A stretch of 64,000 bases of DNA from Rhodoferax potami (GTDB taxonomy: Bacteria > Pseudomonadota > Gammaproteobacteria > Burkholderiales > Burkholderiaceae_C): NCBI RefSeq assembly GCF_032193765.1, contig NZ_JAVBIJ010000001.1, positions 2,542,001 through 2,606,000 on the forward strand. The letters are read 5' to 3'. The notes beneath the pieces were generated by a model. That model made no database searches. It worked only from the letters and a program-made list of their open reading frames with translations, and was not told where the DNA came from. A program made the translations under genes and the position numbers. This document shows, one piece after another, positions 55,596 to 64,000 of the stretch. The first letter of the stretch is position 1; every line of letters starts with the position of its first letter.

Positions 55596-56213
55596 TCAGG
55601 TACTCAACCAGTCGCAAATCGGTTGCCACTGCTGCAAGTCGCGCTCGACCTTGCCTGGCGCTACGTCAAATATGGTGAGCCCTCGCGCTGTCGTCTGGAT
55701 GTAGTTCTGGGTATCGCGCACCGAACCCAGCACCGGCAAGCCCAAGCCGGTGACAAAGTGCTGGAGCTGCTCGGCAGCCAGTGTGCGCTCGTCGACCCGC
55801 ATCCCGACAATGCCCACCTTGAATTTGTCGGCGCGCGAGCTGGCAGCCAGCTCATCCAAGAAAGGCTTGGTCGCAAAAATGTCAAAAATACTGGGCTGCA
55901 AGGGCACGACCACATGGGTCGCGATCTTCAAAATTTCTTTCAAGCGCTTGCCGTGCAAGCCGGCGGGGGTATCCAGCACCACATGGCTGGTGCCTTTGGG
56001 CGGCTTGGCAACGCCATCGTCGCTCAGGGCCCAACCGGTAATCGGCTTGGCCGCGGCCGGGCGCAAACTCAACCAGAGCTGCGAGGATTGCTGACGATCG
56101 GCATCTCCCAGCATGACGGCGTGCCCTTGGGACGCGAAAAACCCGGCAATTTGGGTGGACAGCGTGGACTTCCCCACCCCGCCTTTGGGGTTCGCAACAA
56201 CAACCACGGGCAT
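55596..56213 (-). CDS. ParA/MinD-like ATPase
   Basis: 205 residues from ATG 56213. The deviant Walker A NPKGGVGKSTLS is at residues ~10-20, with switch residues in LGDADRQQSSQLW and VVLDTPAGLHG. No ParB gene is adjacent. Orphan ParA-like proteins of this size may position cellular cargo; role unknown. It is divergent from the KefF-like gene. Confidence 0.9.
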   Translation of the reverse strand: MPVVVVANPKGGVGKSTLSTQIAGFFASQGHAVMLGDADRQQSSQLWLSLRPAAAKPITGWALSDDGVAKPPKGTSHVVLDTPAGLHGKRLKEILKIATHVVVPLQPSIFDIFATKPFLDELAASSRADKFKVGIVGMRVDERTLAAEQLQHFVTGLGLPVLGSVRDTQNYIQTTARGLTIFDVAPGKVERDLQQWQPICDWLST

Positions 56214-56253
56214 AAACAAAGTCTCCTGCAAATAACTGCGCTATGTTATCGGC

Positions 56254-56877
56254 ATGGTCAATGAAAACCAACCTTCCCCTATTTACGTGATCGCGGCGCA
56301 CCCGAACTGGCGCGACTCGCGGGTCAATCGCCAGCTGCACACCGCCGCAACCACCACCGCAGGCGTAAGCGTGTGCGACCTGTATGAAACCTATCCCGAT
56401 TACGCCATCGAGATACAGGCCGAGCAAGCCAAGCTCGAAGCGGCCCAACTGGTCGTGCTGATGCACCCGGTCCAGTGGTACTCCATGCCTGCACTGCTCA
56501 AGCTCTGGGTCGACGAAGTGCTGAGCTATGGCTGGGCGTATGGACAGGGCGCCAGCGCCCTCAAAGGCAAAGACCTTTGGCTGGTGGCCAGCACGGGCGG
56601 GGCGGAGTCGTCGTACCACCCGCAGGGCTACAACCGCTACTTTTTTGACGCCTTTTTGCCCCCCTACGAGCAGACCGCGGCGCTGTGCGGCATGCGCTTT
56701 CTCCCGCCGATGGTGCTGCATGGCGCCCATAGCGCGCCTGCAGCGTTGGTAGCTGAGCACGTGAGCACCTTCCGTGAACGGCTGCAGACCTACCCGCACT
56801 GGCCGGAGCTTGATGACCTGGCGGACTGTGTCGCCTGCGAAGTGCCGGAGCAGGACCGCCCTGCAGGGGAGCACTGA
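56254..56877 (+). CDS. NAD(P)H-dependent quinone oxidoreductase, KefF/KefG type
   Basis: 207 residues, flavodoxin_2 fold: YVIAAHPNWRDSRVN near the start, then the conserved MHPVQWYSMPALLKLWVDEV and FGWAYG-like YGWAYGQG segment. It starts 22 bp-scale close to kefC (stop 56877, ATG 56879), so it is the ancillary subunit of the K+/H+ antiporter. Activates KefC-type efflux on binding flavin/quinone signals. Confidence 0.9.
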   Translation: MVNENQPSPIYVIAAHPNWRDSRVNRQLHTAATTTAGVSVCDLYETYPDYAIEIQAEQAKLEAAQLVVLMHPVQWYSMPALLKLWVDEVLSYGWAYGQGASALKGKDLWLVASTGGAESSYHPQGYNRYFFDAFLPPYEQTAALCGMRFLPPMVLHGAHSAPAALVAEHVSTFRERLQTYPHWPELDDLADCVACEVPEQDRPAGEH

Positions 56878-56878
56878 G

Positions 56879-58705
56879 ATGGAACACGCACCCGCCTGGC
56901 TGCTCAACAGCCTGATTTACCTGAGCGCCGCAGTGATCGCGGTCCCGATATCCAAGGCGCTGGGGCTGGGCGCCATCATTGGCTACCTGGCCGCAGGTAT
57001 CGCCATTGGCCCCTGGGGCGCAGGCCTCGTCACCAATGTGGAAGACATTCTTCACTTTGCCGAGTTCGGCGTGGTGCTGATGCTATTTTTGGTGGGCCTG
57101 GAGCTGGAGCCGCGCCGGCTCTGGAGCCTGCGCCGATCCATCTTCGGCTGGGGCGCGATGCAAGTGCTAGGCTGCACCGCGCTTTTGATGCTCGTGGCCA
57201 TGGCCTGTGGTGTGGGCTGGCGCTTGAGTCTGGTGGGCGCGCTCGGCTTGGCGCTGTCGAGCACCGCCATCGCCCTGCAAGTAATGGAAGAGCGCAACCA
57301 GCTCCCCACGCCCAGCGGCCAGGCGGCCTTCTCCATTTTGTTGTTTCAGGATGTGGCGGCCATCCCGATCCTGGCGCTACTGCCTTTGCTCGGCGCTTCT
57401 TCAGGGCAAAACAGTGATCTAGCCCCCGTTGAATATGCGCAAGCAGCTATTAAAACAATAGCAGTCATCGCCAGCATCATCTTGGGTGGGCGCTTGTTGT
57501 TGCGCCCCCTGTTTCGCTGGATTGCACGCTCCAACACGCCGGAGATCTTCACCGCCGCAGCCCTGCTGCTGGTGGTTGGCATTTCCGCCCTGATGCTGCT
57601 GGTTGGCTTGAGCATGGCCTTGGGCGCCTTTCTGGCGGGCGTGCTGCTGGCAGACAGCGAGTACCGGCGCGAGCTGGAAACCGACCTTGAGCCCTTCAAG
57701 GGCCTGCTGCTCGGGCTGTTTTTTATTGCGGTGGGCATGAGCATCGACTTCGGCGTTCTGCGCGAATCCCCGGGTGCGATGGCTCTCGTCGTATTCGGCT
57801 TTCTGGCGGTGAAGGGCGCCGTGATCTACACCCTGGCACGCCATATCCAACTCCCATTGGCCGAGCGCCCGGTGTTCACCTTGTTGTTGGCCCAAGGGGG
57901 TGAGTTCGCATTTGTCGTGTTTCAGGCCGCGGCCGGAGCCCACGTGTTTCCGGCCGAGACTGCGTCGCTGCTGATTGGCGCGGTCGCGGTTTCCATGCTG
58001 CTGAGCCCCTTGGTGCTGGTTGCGGTGGATCGCCTGTTGCTGCCGCGTTTTGCCGGTTCTGGCGGTACGCCCCTTGAGGAAATCGCAGAGCAGCAGGATG
58101 CACCTGTCATCATTGCCGGCTTCGGGCGCTACGGGCAAATTGTCGGCCGGATCATGTTGGCAGAAGGCATCTCCACCACCGTGCTGGACCATGATGCCGA
58201 AATGGTCGAAGTTGCCCGCAAGCTGGGCTACCGCGTGTTTTACGGCGATGCAACCCGGCTGGATTTGCTGCGCATCTCAGGCGCGGAGCAGGCGAAAGTG
58301 CTGATCGTCGCTGTGGATGATGTGGAGCAATCGCTAGCGGTGGTCGATCTGGTGCGGGCCCATTTCCCCGGGCTGCACATCGTGGCCCGTGCCCGGGACG
58401 TCACCCACTGGAACCAGCTGCGCGAACGCGGTGTCACCTTGGTAGAGCGGGAGCTGTTTGAGTCGAGCCTGCGCAGCGCCCGCAGCGTGTTGCAGTTGCT
58501 GGGCCAACCCGCCCATGCGGCACGCCAGACCACCATGCGCTTTCGCCAACACAACCTCGCCTTGTTTGAAAAAATGCGCCCTCACTTCAAAGACCGCAGC
58601 AAGCTGATTGCCACCATCAAACAAGGCCGCCAGCAACTCGAAGAGCAAATGGCCCAAGAGCGGGCAGACCAGGAAAAACGAGATACCACCCGGTGGGTGG
58701 ACTAA
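56879..58705 (+). CDS. kefC: KefB/KefC-type glutathione-regulated K+/H+ antiporter
   Basis: 608 residues from ATG 56879 with GGGGAG upstream. The first ~380 residues hold about 12 membrane helices of the CPA2 family (IIGYLAAGIAIGPWGAGL, LGLALSSTAIALQVMEERN). The C-terminal TrkA_N domain begins at ~400 (VIIAGFGRYGQIVGRIM, FYGDATRLDLLR). It expels K+ to acidify the cytoplasm during electrophile stress. Coupled to the ancillary subunit gene. Confidence 0.93.
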   Translation: MEHAPAWLLNSLIYLSAAVIAVPISKALGLGAIIGYLAAGIAIGPWGAGLVTNVEDILHFAEFGVVLMLFLVGLELEPRRLWSLRRSIFGWGAMQVLGCTALLMLVAMACGVGWRLSLVGALGLALSSTAIALQVMEERNQLPTPSGQAAFSILLFQDVAAIPILALLPLLGASSGQNSDLAPVEYAQAAIKTIAVIASIILGGRLLLRPLFRWIARSNTPEIFTAAALLLVVGISALMLLVGLSMALGAFLAGVLLADSEYRRELETDLEPFKGLLLGLFFIAVGMSIDFGVLRESPGAMALVVFGFLAVKGAVIYTLARHIQLPLAERPVFTLLLAQGGEFAFVVFQAAAGAHVFPAETASLLIGAVAVSMLLSPLVLVAVDRLLLPRFAGSGGTPLEEIAEQQDAPVIIAGFGRYGQIVGRIMLAEGISTTVLDHDAEMVEVARKLGYRVFYGDATRLDLLRISGAEQAKVLIVAVDDVEQSLAVVDLVRAHFPGLHIVARARDVTHWNQLRERGVTLVERELFESSLRSARSVLQLLGQPAHAARQTTMRFRQHNLALFEKMRPHFKDRSKLIATIKQGRQQLEEQMAQERADQEKRDTTRWVD

Positions 58706-58730
58706 TTCTCACCGTGCTAACCTTGAGCCC

Positions 58731-59165
58731 ATGTTCAATCCATCCCAAGAAGACGTACGTCGATTTTTCTGCTCCACCTACGCCAAAGCCAAGGCGGGCC
58801 AATCACTTGAAGCTATCGAAATCATAGCGTCGCAATGGATGGACGAGCACCCCGAGTACCGCGAAGACTTTGCCAACCTGGACACCGCGCTGGCCACGGT
58901 GTATGAGGCAACCGAAGGGCGCACCAACCCCTTTTTGCACTTGAGCATGCATTTGTCGATCAGCGAGCAGTGCAGCATCGATCAGCCGCGGGGCATACGG
59001 CAGGCGGTGGAGCTGCTGACCCACAAGCGGAACTCTTTGCACCAGGCCCATCACGAAACCATGGAGTGCCTGGGCACCATGCTCTGGGAAAGCCAGCGGG
59101 CCGGCCGGCCACCCGACGGCAATGCCTATATTGACTGCGTGCAGCGCCACGCCACCAAAGACTGA
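58731..59165 (+). CDS. DUF1841 family protein
   Basis: 144 residues from ATG 58731. Family features are an N-terminal VRRFFCSTYAKAKAG, HPEYREDFANLD and the central NPFLHLSMHLSISEQCSID with following RGIRQAV. Function unknown; common in Betaproteobacteria. Probably soluble. Confidence 0.9.
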   Translation: MFNPSQEDVRRFFCSTYAKAKAGQSLEAIEIIASQWMDEHPEYREDFANLDTALATVYEATEGRTNPFLHLSMHLSISEQCSIDQPRGIRQAVELLTHKRNSLHQAHHETMECLGTMLWESQRAGRPPDGNAYIDCVQRHATKD

Positions 59166-59258
59166 GCCTGCGCTTTCACGCAACTGTCATGGACCTTGTC
59201 ACGCCGCTGCCATCATGCGGCGATAGCATGAATCTTCTGTTTACAGGAGACTCCGTCC

Positions 59259-59873
59259 ATGCAGGAATTTTTTAAGCAACTCAAAATCCAGCGCTGGGAT
59301 GACCATCGCTATTACCACCACAGCCGCATCAACCAGTCTTTGCACTTGGTCAGCGCGATCAGCTTTGTGGTGGCCTATGCGCTGCTCTTCAAAGACCCCG
59401 CCGTGGCGGCTTTGGTCGCCTGGCTGATCTCGATGACGGCCCGCCAATCCGGCCACTTTTTCTTTGAACCGCGGGGCTATGACGAGGTCAACAAGGCCAC
59501 CCACGAATACAAAGAAGAGATCAAGGTCGGCTACAACCTGCAGCGCAAAGTGGTGCTCATGGCCATCTGGGCCGCAGCCCCTGTGATGCTCTGGATCGAC
59601 CCCACCCTGTTCGGCTACTACGAGGCCACCACCGGCTTTGAAGCCTTTGCCCGTCATACCGGCGAACTTTGGCTGGCCGTGGGCGTGGGTGGCCTGATCT
59701 TCCGCACCGTGCACCTCTTCTTTATCAAAGACGTGTTGTCCGGTCTGGTGTGGATGACCAAAATCATCACCGACCCCTTCCACGACATCAAGCTTTACTA
59801 CAAGGCACCTCTGGCCCTGATGCGTGGCGAACTCATTGAGCCCCGCGGCAATATGGACCACGCACCCACCTGA
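59259..59873 (+). CDS. Conserved membrane protein of unknown function
   Basis: 204 residues with about four hydrophobic segments. A Shine-Dalgarno AGGAG lies 12 bp upstream of the ATG. His-rich motifs (DDHRYYHHSRINQSLHLVS, RQSGHFFFEP, HLFFIKDV) recall DUF962/Mpo1 or fatty-acid-hydroxylase-like metal sites, but I do not recognise the family firmly. Convergent with the aminotransferase. Confidence 0.6.
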   Translation: MQEFFKQLKIQRWDDHRYYHHSRINQSLHLVSAISFVVAYALLFKDPAVAALVAWLISMTARQSGHFFFEPRGYDEVNKATHEYKEEIKVGYNLQRKVVLMAIWAAAPVMLWIDPTLFGYYEATTGFEAFARHTGELWLAVGVGGLIFRTVHLFFIKDVLSGLVWMTKIITDPFHDIKLYYKAPLALMRGELIEPRGNMDHAPT

Positions 59874-59908
59874 CCGGAACCCGTCGCCAGGTTCCGGCCC
59901 TCTGCGGC

Positions 59909-61582
59909 TCAGAACTTGGCGGCCAGCATCTCCCGCAGGATGCGGCGCTTGATGACCTTGTGCGTCTGGGCGCCATCGGTCCACCACCAACCATCCTGCT
60001 GCATCGCCTGGCCTGCCGCCACAAACCGGCGGGTTACCTCCTCAAAGTCCGCATCGCTGAAATTCAAGCTGAAGATCATGCGACCGGTTCCCACCCAGCT
60101 CAAGGCCAGCCCTTGCAAACGCAAATAGTGCTGAAACAACCAGTGGTAGCAGCCGGGCTGCGTGTAGGTCACGGTCCAAATGGTCGACAGGTTGGCCACG
60201 CGCACCGGCAGACCCGCCGCCTCCATGGCATGGTTAAGCTGCGATGCGCGGCGGTTCCAGACACCGTCCAGATCGGTGTAGAGCGCTTGTACCTCGGGTG
60301 TTTCGAGCCTGCGCATAAAGGCATTCATGGCGCCCATCACATAGGGGTGCGAATTGAACGTGCCGCGGGCAAAGCAGATATCTGCGGGTGCTTCATCGCG
60401 GAAGCGGCGCATCCATTCGCGCTTGCCGCACAACACGCCGATGGGCAGCCCGCCACCCAGTGTTTTACCGTAGGTCACCATATCGGCACGCACGCCGAAG
60501 TATTCCTGTGCGCCACCGGGCGCCAGGCGGAAGCCGACAAACACCTCGTCAAAGATCAACGCAATACCGCGCTCATCGCAAATGGTGCGCAGGGTTTGCA
60601 GCCACGCGGCGTAGGCCGCTTTGTCGAACCCGGCTTTGCGCGAACCGTCCAGCAAAGAGCCGTCGCTGGGCGCCGGCATATTGGGGTGCAGGGCCTGCAA
60701 GGGGTTGATCAAGATGCAGGCAATGTCGCGGCGCTTACGCAGCACGCGCAGAGTGCCCTCGCCCATTTCAGACAAGGTAAAGGTATCTTTGGCCGTCATC
60801 GGGTTGCCGATGCCGGGCTGCACATCACCCCACCAGCCATGGTAGGAACCGCAAAAGCGCACCAGCTTCTTGCGGCCGGTGTGGTAGCGGGCCAGGCGCA
60901 CCGCTTGCATCACCGCTTCGGTGCCGGACATGTGGAAAGACATCTCGTCCATGCCCGAGGCTTTGCGCAGGCGCTGCACGTTGTCCACCATGATCGGGTG
61001 GTAAGCCCCCAGCACCGGACCCAGGTCGCGGGCGATGGCTGCACCTTCGTCAATGCACTCCTTGTAAAAGTCATTGCCCATCAGGTTCACTCCATACGAG
61101 CCGGTGAGGTCGATGAACACATTGCCGTCCAGATCGGTCACGGTGACGCCGGAAGACGACTGCAAAAACGAGCCGATCTTCAAGCCCTGCTTGACCATGG
61201 ACTTGAACTGGTAAGGCACGCGGTAGGCACTGACGAACTGCATGTCCGACAAGCCATCGATCACCGAGGCGCCCGCCTCCAAGGTCTTGGGGTAACGCTG
61301 TGCAATACCTTGCACCAGTGCGGCAAATGCTGCCTTGCGGCGTGCCACCACATCGACTGGTGCGCCGTCTACGGCGAAAACCTGCTGCTCGTCGTAGCTG
61401 TAGTTGGGCAGCAAAGAAGCCAGCAAACGCGCATTACGCGGATGGCCTGCCAGCGAGCGGTGCTTGGCCAGCGAGAGCTCGGCACGCGCCTTCAATTTGC
61501 GCAAAGCCGCTATGGCCGCCGCCGTGCCCACGCCGGCCAACAGCAGGGTTTGGAGTTCTAGAGATTCATTCACGACATTCAC
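59909..61582 (-). CDS. Class III aminotransferase (glutamate-1-semialdehyde-like), with N-terminal extension
   Basis: 557 residues, longer than usual class III enzymes (~430), with an extra ~110-residue N-terminus that starts with a hydrophobic helix (LLLAGVGTAAAIAAL). GTG starts at 61582 or 61573 are both possible. PLP-site motifs are intact: SGTEAVMQAVRLAR, IFDEVFVGFR and the Schiff-base Lys in TYGKTLGGGLPIG. It probably makes or breaks an amino-group on a lipid or polyketide-like substrate; the divergent psd gene hints at a lipid context (inference). Confidence 0.85.
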   Translation of the reverse strand: MNVVNESLELQTLLLAGVGTAAAIAALRKLKARAELSLAKHRSLAGHPRNARLLASLLPNYSYDEQQVFAVDGAPVDVVARRKAAFAALVQGIAQRYPKTLEAGASVIDGLSDMQFVSAYRVPYQFKSMVKQGLKIGSFLQSSSGVTVTDLDGNVFIDLTGSYGVNLMGNDFYKECIDEGAAIARDLGPVLGAYHPIMVDNVQRLRKASGMDEMSFHMSGTEAVMQAVRLARYHTGRKKLVRFCGSYHGWWGDVQPGIGNPMTAKDTFTLSEMGEGTLRVLRKRRDIACILINPLQALHPNMPAPSDGSLLDGSRKAGFDKAAYAAWLQTLRTICDERGIALIFDEVFVGFRLAPGGAQEYFGVRADMVTYGKTLGGGLPIGVLCGKREWMRRFRDEAPADICFARGTFNSHPYVMGAMNAFMRRLETPEVQALYTDLDGVWNRRASQLNHAMEAAGLPVRVANLSTIWTVTYTQPGCYHWLFQHYLRLQGLALSWVGTGRMIFSLNFSDADFEEVTRRFVAAGQAMQQDGWWWTDGAQTHKVIKRRILREMLAAKF

Positions 61583-61614
61583 CTTTCAATCCAACTTCAC
61601 TATCAACAATCACC

Positions 61615-62496
61615 ATGCAACTACGTGCACAGATTCAAAAAATCCTCAGCCAGGAAGACCTGAACTTCATGCTGACCAACCGCATTCCGCGCCAGGCGCT
61701 CACCCGCTTTCTGGGGTGGTTCAGCAAGATCGAGCAGCCGCTGGTGCGGGATGCCTCGATCGGTATCTGGAAGTTCTTTAGCGACCTGGACTTGCGCGAA
61801 GCCAAAAAACAGCGCTTTTCCAGCATGCACGACTGCTTCACCCGCGAACTCAAAGACGGCGCACGACCCGTGGCACAAGATGTGGATGCCATGACCAGCC
61901 CGGTCGATGCCATCGTGGGCGCGAGCGGCCCCATTGAAGGCACCCGCGTGTTCCAGGCCAAAGGCTTCCCGTACACCCTGGAAGACCTGTTGGGCCCGGA
62001 CGCAGACGTCAGCGAATGGCGTGACGGCAGCTTTGTCACCCTGCGCCTCACATCCAGCATGTACCACCGCTTCCACGCCCCCCACCACTGCACCGTGGAC
62101 GAAGTGCGCTACTTCTCGGGCGACACCTGGAACGTGAACCCGATTGCCCTCAAGCGGGTGGAAAAACTGTTCTGTAAAAACGAGCGCGCCTTCATCGGAA
62201 CCCGGCTGAACGGCCCGGGCCCGCTGCAGGGGCAACGCGTGGCATTGGTGCCGGTGGCTGCGGTGCTGGTAGCCAGCATCCGGCTGCACTTTCTGGATGT
62301 GTTGCTTCACCTGAAGTACACCGGCCCCAAAAAGATCGCCTGTAACGCAAGCTTTGAGCGCGGGCAGGAAATGGGCTGGTTTCAGCATGGCTCCACCGTG
62401 ATCGTGCTGGCGCCCAAAGGCTTTGTGCTCGACGCAGGCTTAGAGCAAGGGTCGCGGGTGCGAATGGGCCAGCCGCTCCTTCGCTGGCAATCCTGA
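61615..62496 (+). CDS. psd: Phosphatidylserine decarboxylase
   Basis: 293 residues from ATG 61615; a longer upstream open frame is antisense to the aminotransferase and is rejected. The autocleavage site GST (WFQHGSTVIVLAP), catalytic Asp in TSPVDAIV and His in MYHRFHAP are present. It forms phosphatidylethanolamine at the inner membrane after pyruvoyl self-processing. Its last 57 bp overlap the convergent glycosyltransferase gene. Confidence 0.95.
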   Translation: MQLRAQIQKILSQEDLNFMLTNRIPRQALTRFLGWFSKIEQPLVRDASIGIWKFFSDLDLREAKKQRFSSMHDCFTRELKDGARPVAQDVDAMTSPVDAIVGASGPIEGTRVFQAKGFPYTLEDLLGPDADVSEWRDGSFVTLRLTSSMYHRFHAPHHCTVDEVRYFSGDTWNVNPIALKRVEKLFCKNERAFIGTRLNGPGPLQGQRVALVPVAAVLVASIRLHFLDVLLHLKYTGPKKIACNASFERGQEMGWFQHGSTVIVLAPKGFVLDAGLEQGSRVRMGQPLLRWQS

Positions 62497-63741
62497 GGCG
62501 CTTGCCCTGCTCGCTGCGGCCGACGCAAAAGGTCTGCCGTGGCGCTCCAGCACCGAGCGCAAGGTGTTCAAGAAGGTATCGGCCACCGCATCCCAGCTGC
62601 GGTCGGCCACGGCCTTGGCAGCCGCCGCACGGAAGCGCGCGATGCGTTCAGGGTCCACCGCCATTTGCACTGCGGCATTGACGAAAGACACGTCGTCGCC
62701 TGTGGGCACCAACACCCCGTTGTCACCACTTTCAATCAACTCCAGCGCTGCGGCACAGTCGTACGACACCACCGCTAGCCCGCTGGCCAATGCTTCGGGC
62801 ACCACGTTGCCGTAGGTCTCTGTCATGCTCGGGAACAAAAACAGGTCCGCCGACGCATAGTGCGCAGCAAGGTCGCCGCCCTTTTGCACACCGGCAAAGG
62901 TGGCTTCCGGGCACGCCTCGGTCAGCGCCTTGCGCAGAGGGCCATCGCCCACAAACACCAGCTTCACATTCGGCACACGGGCCTTGATGGCGCGGAACGC
63001 AGCCACCACTAAGCCCACGTTTTTCTCTTTGGCCAAGCGCCCCACCAGCAGGATGACGGGCTCATCGCCCTGCACGCCCCATTGGCGGCGCAGCGCATCC
63101 GATCGGTGTTGCGGGCCGAACTGCTCCAGCGCAACGCCGCGCGACAGCAGCGTCACGTTCTCGTAGCCTCGTGCGGTCAAGTCTTGCACTAGGCTGCGGG
63201 TGGGCACCATGGTGGCTTGGGTGCGGTTGTGCAGCTTGCGCAGGTAAGACTCGATCGGCGTCTTTAGGAGGCCAATGCCGTAGTGCTGCGAATAGCTCTG
63301 AAAATTGGTGTGAAACGAGCTGGTGATCGGCAGCTGCAACTTGCGCGCTGCCGCTACCGCAGACCAACCCAACGGCCCTTCGGTGACCACGTGCACGATG
63401 TCGGGTCGGCGTTCCCCCCAGAGCTTGATCAGACGGCTTTTGGAGGGCATGCCAAATCGCAGCTCACCGTAAGCCGGCAAAGGCACGCCTTTGGAAAGCA
63501 CTTCATCCAGCCCCTCATGCTGCAATCCAGCTTGCTCGCGCGGCTGGCGCGGTCGCACCACCTGCACTGAGTGGCCTTTTTGCAGCATGCCGTTGACAAG
63601 CCACCCCAGCGTCATGGCCACGCCATTGACTTCAGGGGGGAAGGTTTCTGTCACGACGGCAATCCGCAAACTGGAGAGCTGCGGAGCGAAGGACTCGATG
63701 AGGAGGTCGTCGGAGGTTTTCACACACCCGAGACTAGGCAC
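62440..63741 (-). CDS. GT4-family glycosyltransferase (mannosyltransferase-like)
   Basis: 433 residues (GTG at 63741 or a later GTG; conserved sequence begins at IAVVTETFPPEVNGVAMT). This is GT-B fold: N-domain ITSSFHTNFQSYSQHYG, C-domain LLVGRLAKEKNVGL and the sugar-nucleotide motif FPSMTETYGNVVPEALASG (E-x7-E). It is similar to GDP-mannose-dependent mannosyltransferases of the MgtA/PimB type that act on lipids. A serine/alanine-rich C-terminal tail overlaps psd. Confidence 0.88.
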   Translation of the reverse strand: MPSLGCVKTSDDLLIESFAPQLSSLRIAVVTETFPPEVNGVAMTLGWLVNGMLQKGHSVQVVRPRQPREQAGLQHEGLDEVLSKGVPLPAYGELRFGMPSKSRLIKLWGERRPDIVHVVTEGPLGWSAVAAARKLQLPITSSFHTNFQSYSQHYGIGLLKTPIESYLRKLHNRTQATMVPTRSLVQDLTARGYENVTLLSRGVALEQFGPQHRSDALRRQWGVQGDEPVILLVGRLAKEKNVGLVVAAFRAIKARVPNVKLVFVGDGPLRKALTEACPEATFAGVQKGGDLAAHYASADLFLFPSMTETYGNVVPEALASGLAVVSYDCAAALELIESGDNGVLVPTGDDVSFVNAAVQMAVDPERIARFRAAAAKAVADRSWDAVADTFLNTLRSVLERHGRPFASAAASRASASGLPAKERLAHSHPRPLL

Positions 63742-63786
63742 CGCACATAACAGCTTGATGATGCTTTTTTGACAGTTTGGCGTCGC

Positions 63787-64000
63787 TCACGCCACCCGCA
63801 GCGGCCACCATTGCCCGCGGTAGAGCCCACACACCAGCGCCATCCCCACAACCACCATGATGCCAAAGCCCCATATCAAGGTGTGCAAAGGCAGGTTGAG
63901 CGCAGTGACACCGGCGTAAACCACCAGCATGACCAGCATGCCTGCGTTTTCGTTGAAACCCTGCACCGCAATCGAGCGCCCCGCTGTGAGCAAGGTGTAA
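63787..64000 (-). CDS. lplT: LplT-like lysophospholipid transporter, 3' end only
   Basis: The final ~70 codons (stop 63787) and the frame runs off the window. LTAGRSIAVQGFNENAGMLVML matches the last part of LplT-type MFS flippases, followed by two C-terminal hydrophobic segments. It would import lyso-phosphatidylethanolamine for re-acylation, which fits the nearby psd gene. Confidence 0.75.
   Translation of the reverse strand, partial: YTLLTAGRSIAVQGFNENAGMLVMLVVYAGVTALNLPLHTLIWGFGIMVVVGMALVCGLYRGQWWPLRVA

Noticed and set aside
59960..61561. 533-codon plus-strand frame
   Set aside because: Antisense to the class III aminotransferase; no recognisable domain.
61300..61614. Upstream extension of psd
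   Set aside because: The extension overlaps the divergent aminotransferase and lacks similarity; the family start fits ATG 61615.

Overview
The window looks like a chromosomal segment of a betaproteobacterium of the order Burkholderiales, most probably Comamonadaceae (Rhodoferax/Curvibacter-like). The evidence is the caa3-type cytochrome oxidase cluster with DUF2970, DUF2909, SURF1 and a 38-residue 'small assembly protein', a Bug-type tricarboxylate-binding protein, DUF1841 and DUF2244 genes, and the generally GC-rich coding sequence. This lineage call is inference from gene content. No rRNA, tRNA or CRISPR array was seen.

Positions 1-31,640 are accessory DNA dominated by insertion sequences. 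A 1,619-bp IS5-like element (490-aa transposase) occurs as two intact copies (8761-10379, 23732-25350), one copy split by an IS21 element (27261-31597) and several fragments, including a 751-bp tandem duplication at the left edge. There are also two 1,174-bp IS5 elements facing apart with clear 4-bp target duplications (CTAG, CTAA), two IS21 elements plus an istA remnant, one IS66 element, and one IS1595 element with an 8-bp duplication. The resident genes between them form two groups. One is an AT-rich signalling set: HD-GYP-like protein, receiver, HATPase-like protein, frameshifted histidine kinase and OmpR-type regulator. The other is a GC-richer module: two divergent paralogous tyrosine recombinases, a TumE-like toxin-antitoxin pair, and a broken TOTE-type archaeo-eukaryotic primase gene.

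Positions 31,689-42,045 hold core metabolic and regulatory genes: NlpC/P60 lipoprotein, Bcr/CflA exporter, solute-binding protein, SDR, GlxA-like regulator, EamA exporter, DUF1272 protein, isochorismatase-like hydrolase, acyl-CoA synthetase, secreted metallo-beta-lactamase-fold hydrolase, and rpoH preceded by a perfect CIRCE operator. A Bug-type binding protein follows.

Positions 43,193-52,263 hold the cytochrome c oxidase locus, mostly on the minus strand: ctaC-ctaD-small protein-ctaG-DUF2970-ctaE, then SURF1, a second SCO-like protein, ctaA, ctaB and sco. These genes make the oxidase subunits, synthesise haem O/A and deliver copper. From 52,320 to the end are housekeeping genes: DUF2244, a BioC-like methyltransferase, comF (frameshifted), trmL, MaoC, ParA-like, a KefF/KefC-type pair, DUF1841, a membrane protein, a class III aminotransferase, phosphatidylserine decarboxylase, a glycosyltransferase and the 3' end of an LplT-like lysophospholipid transporter.
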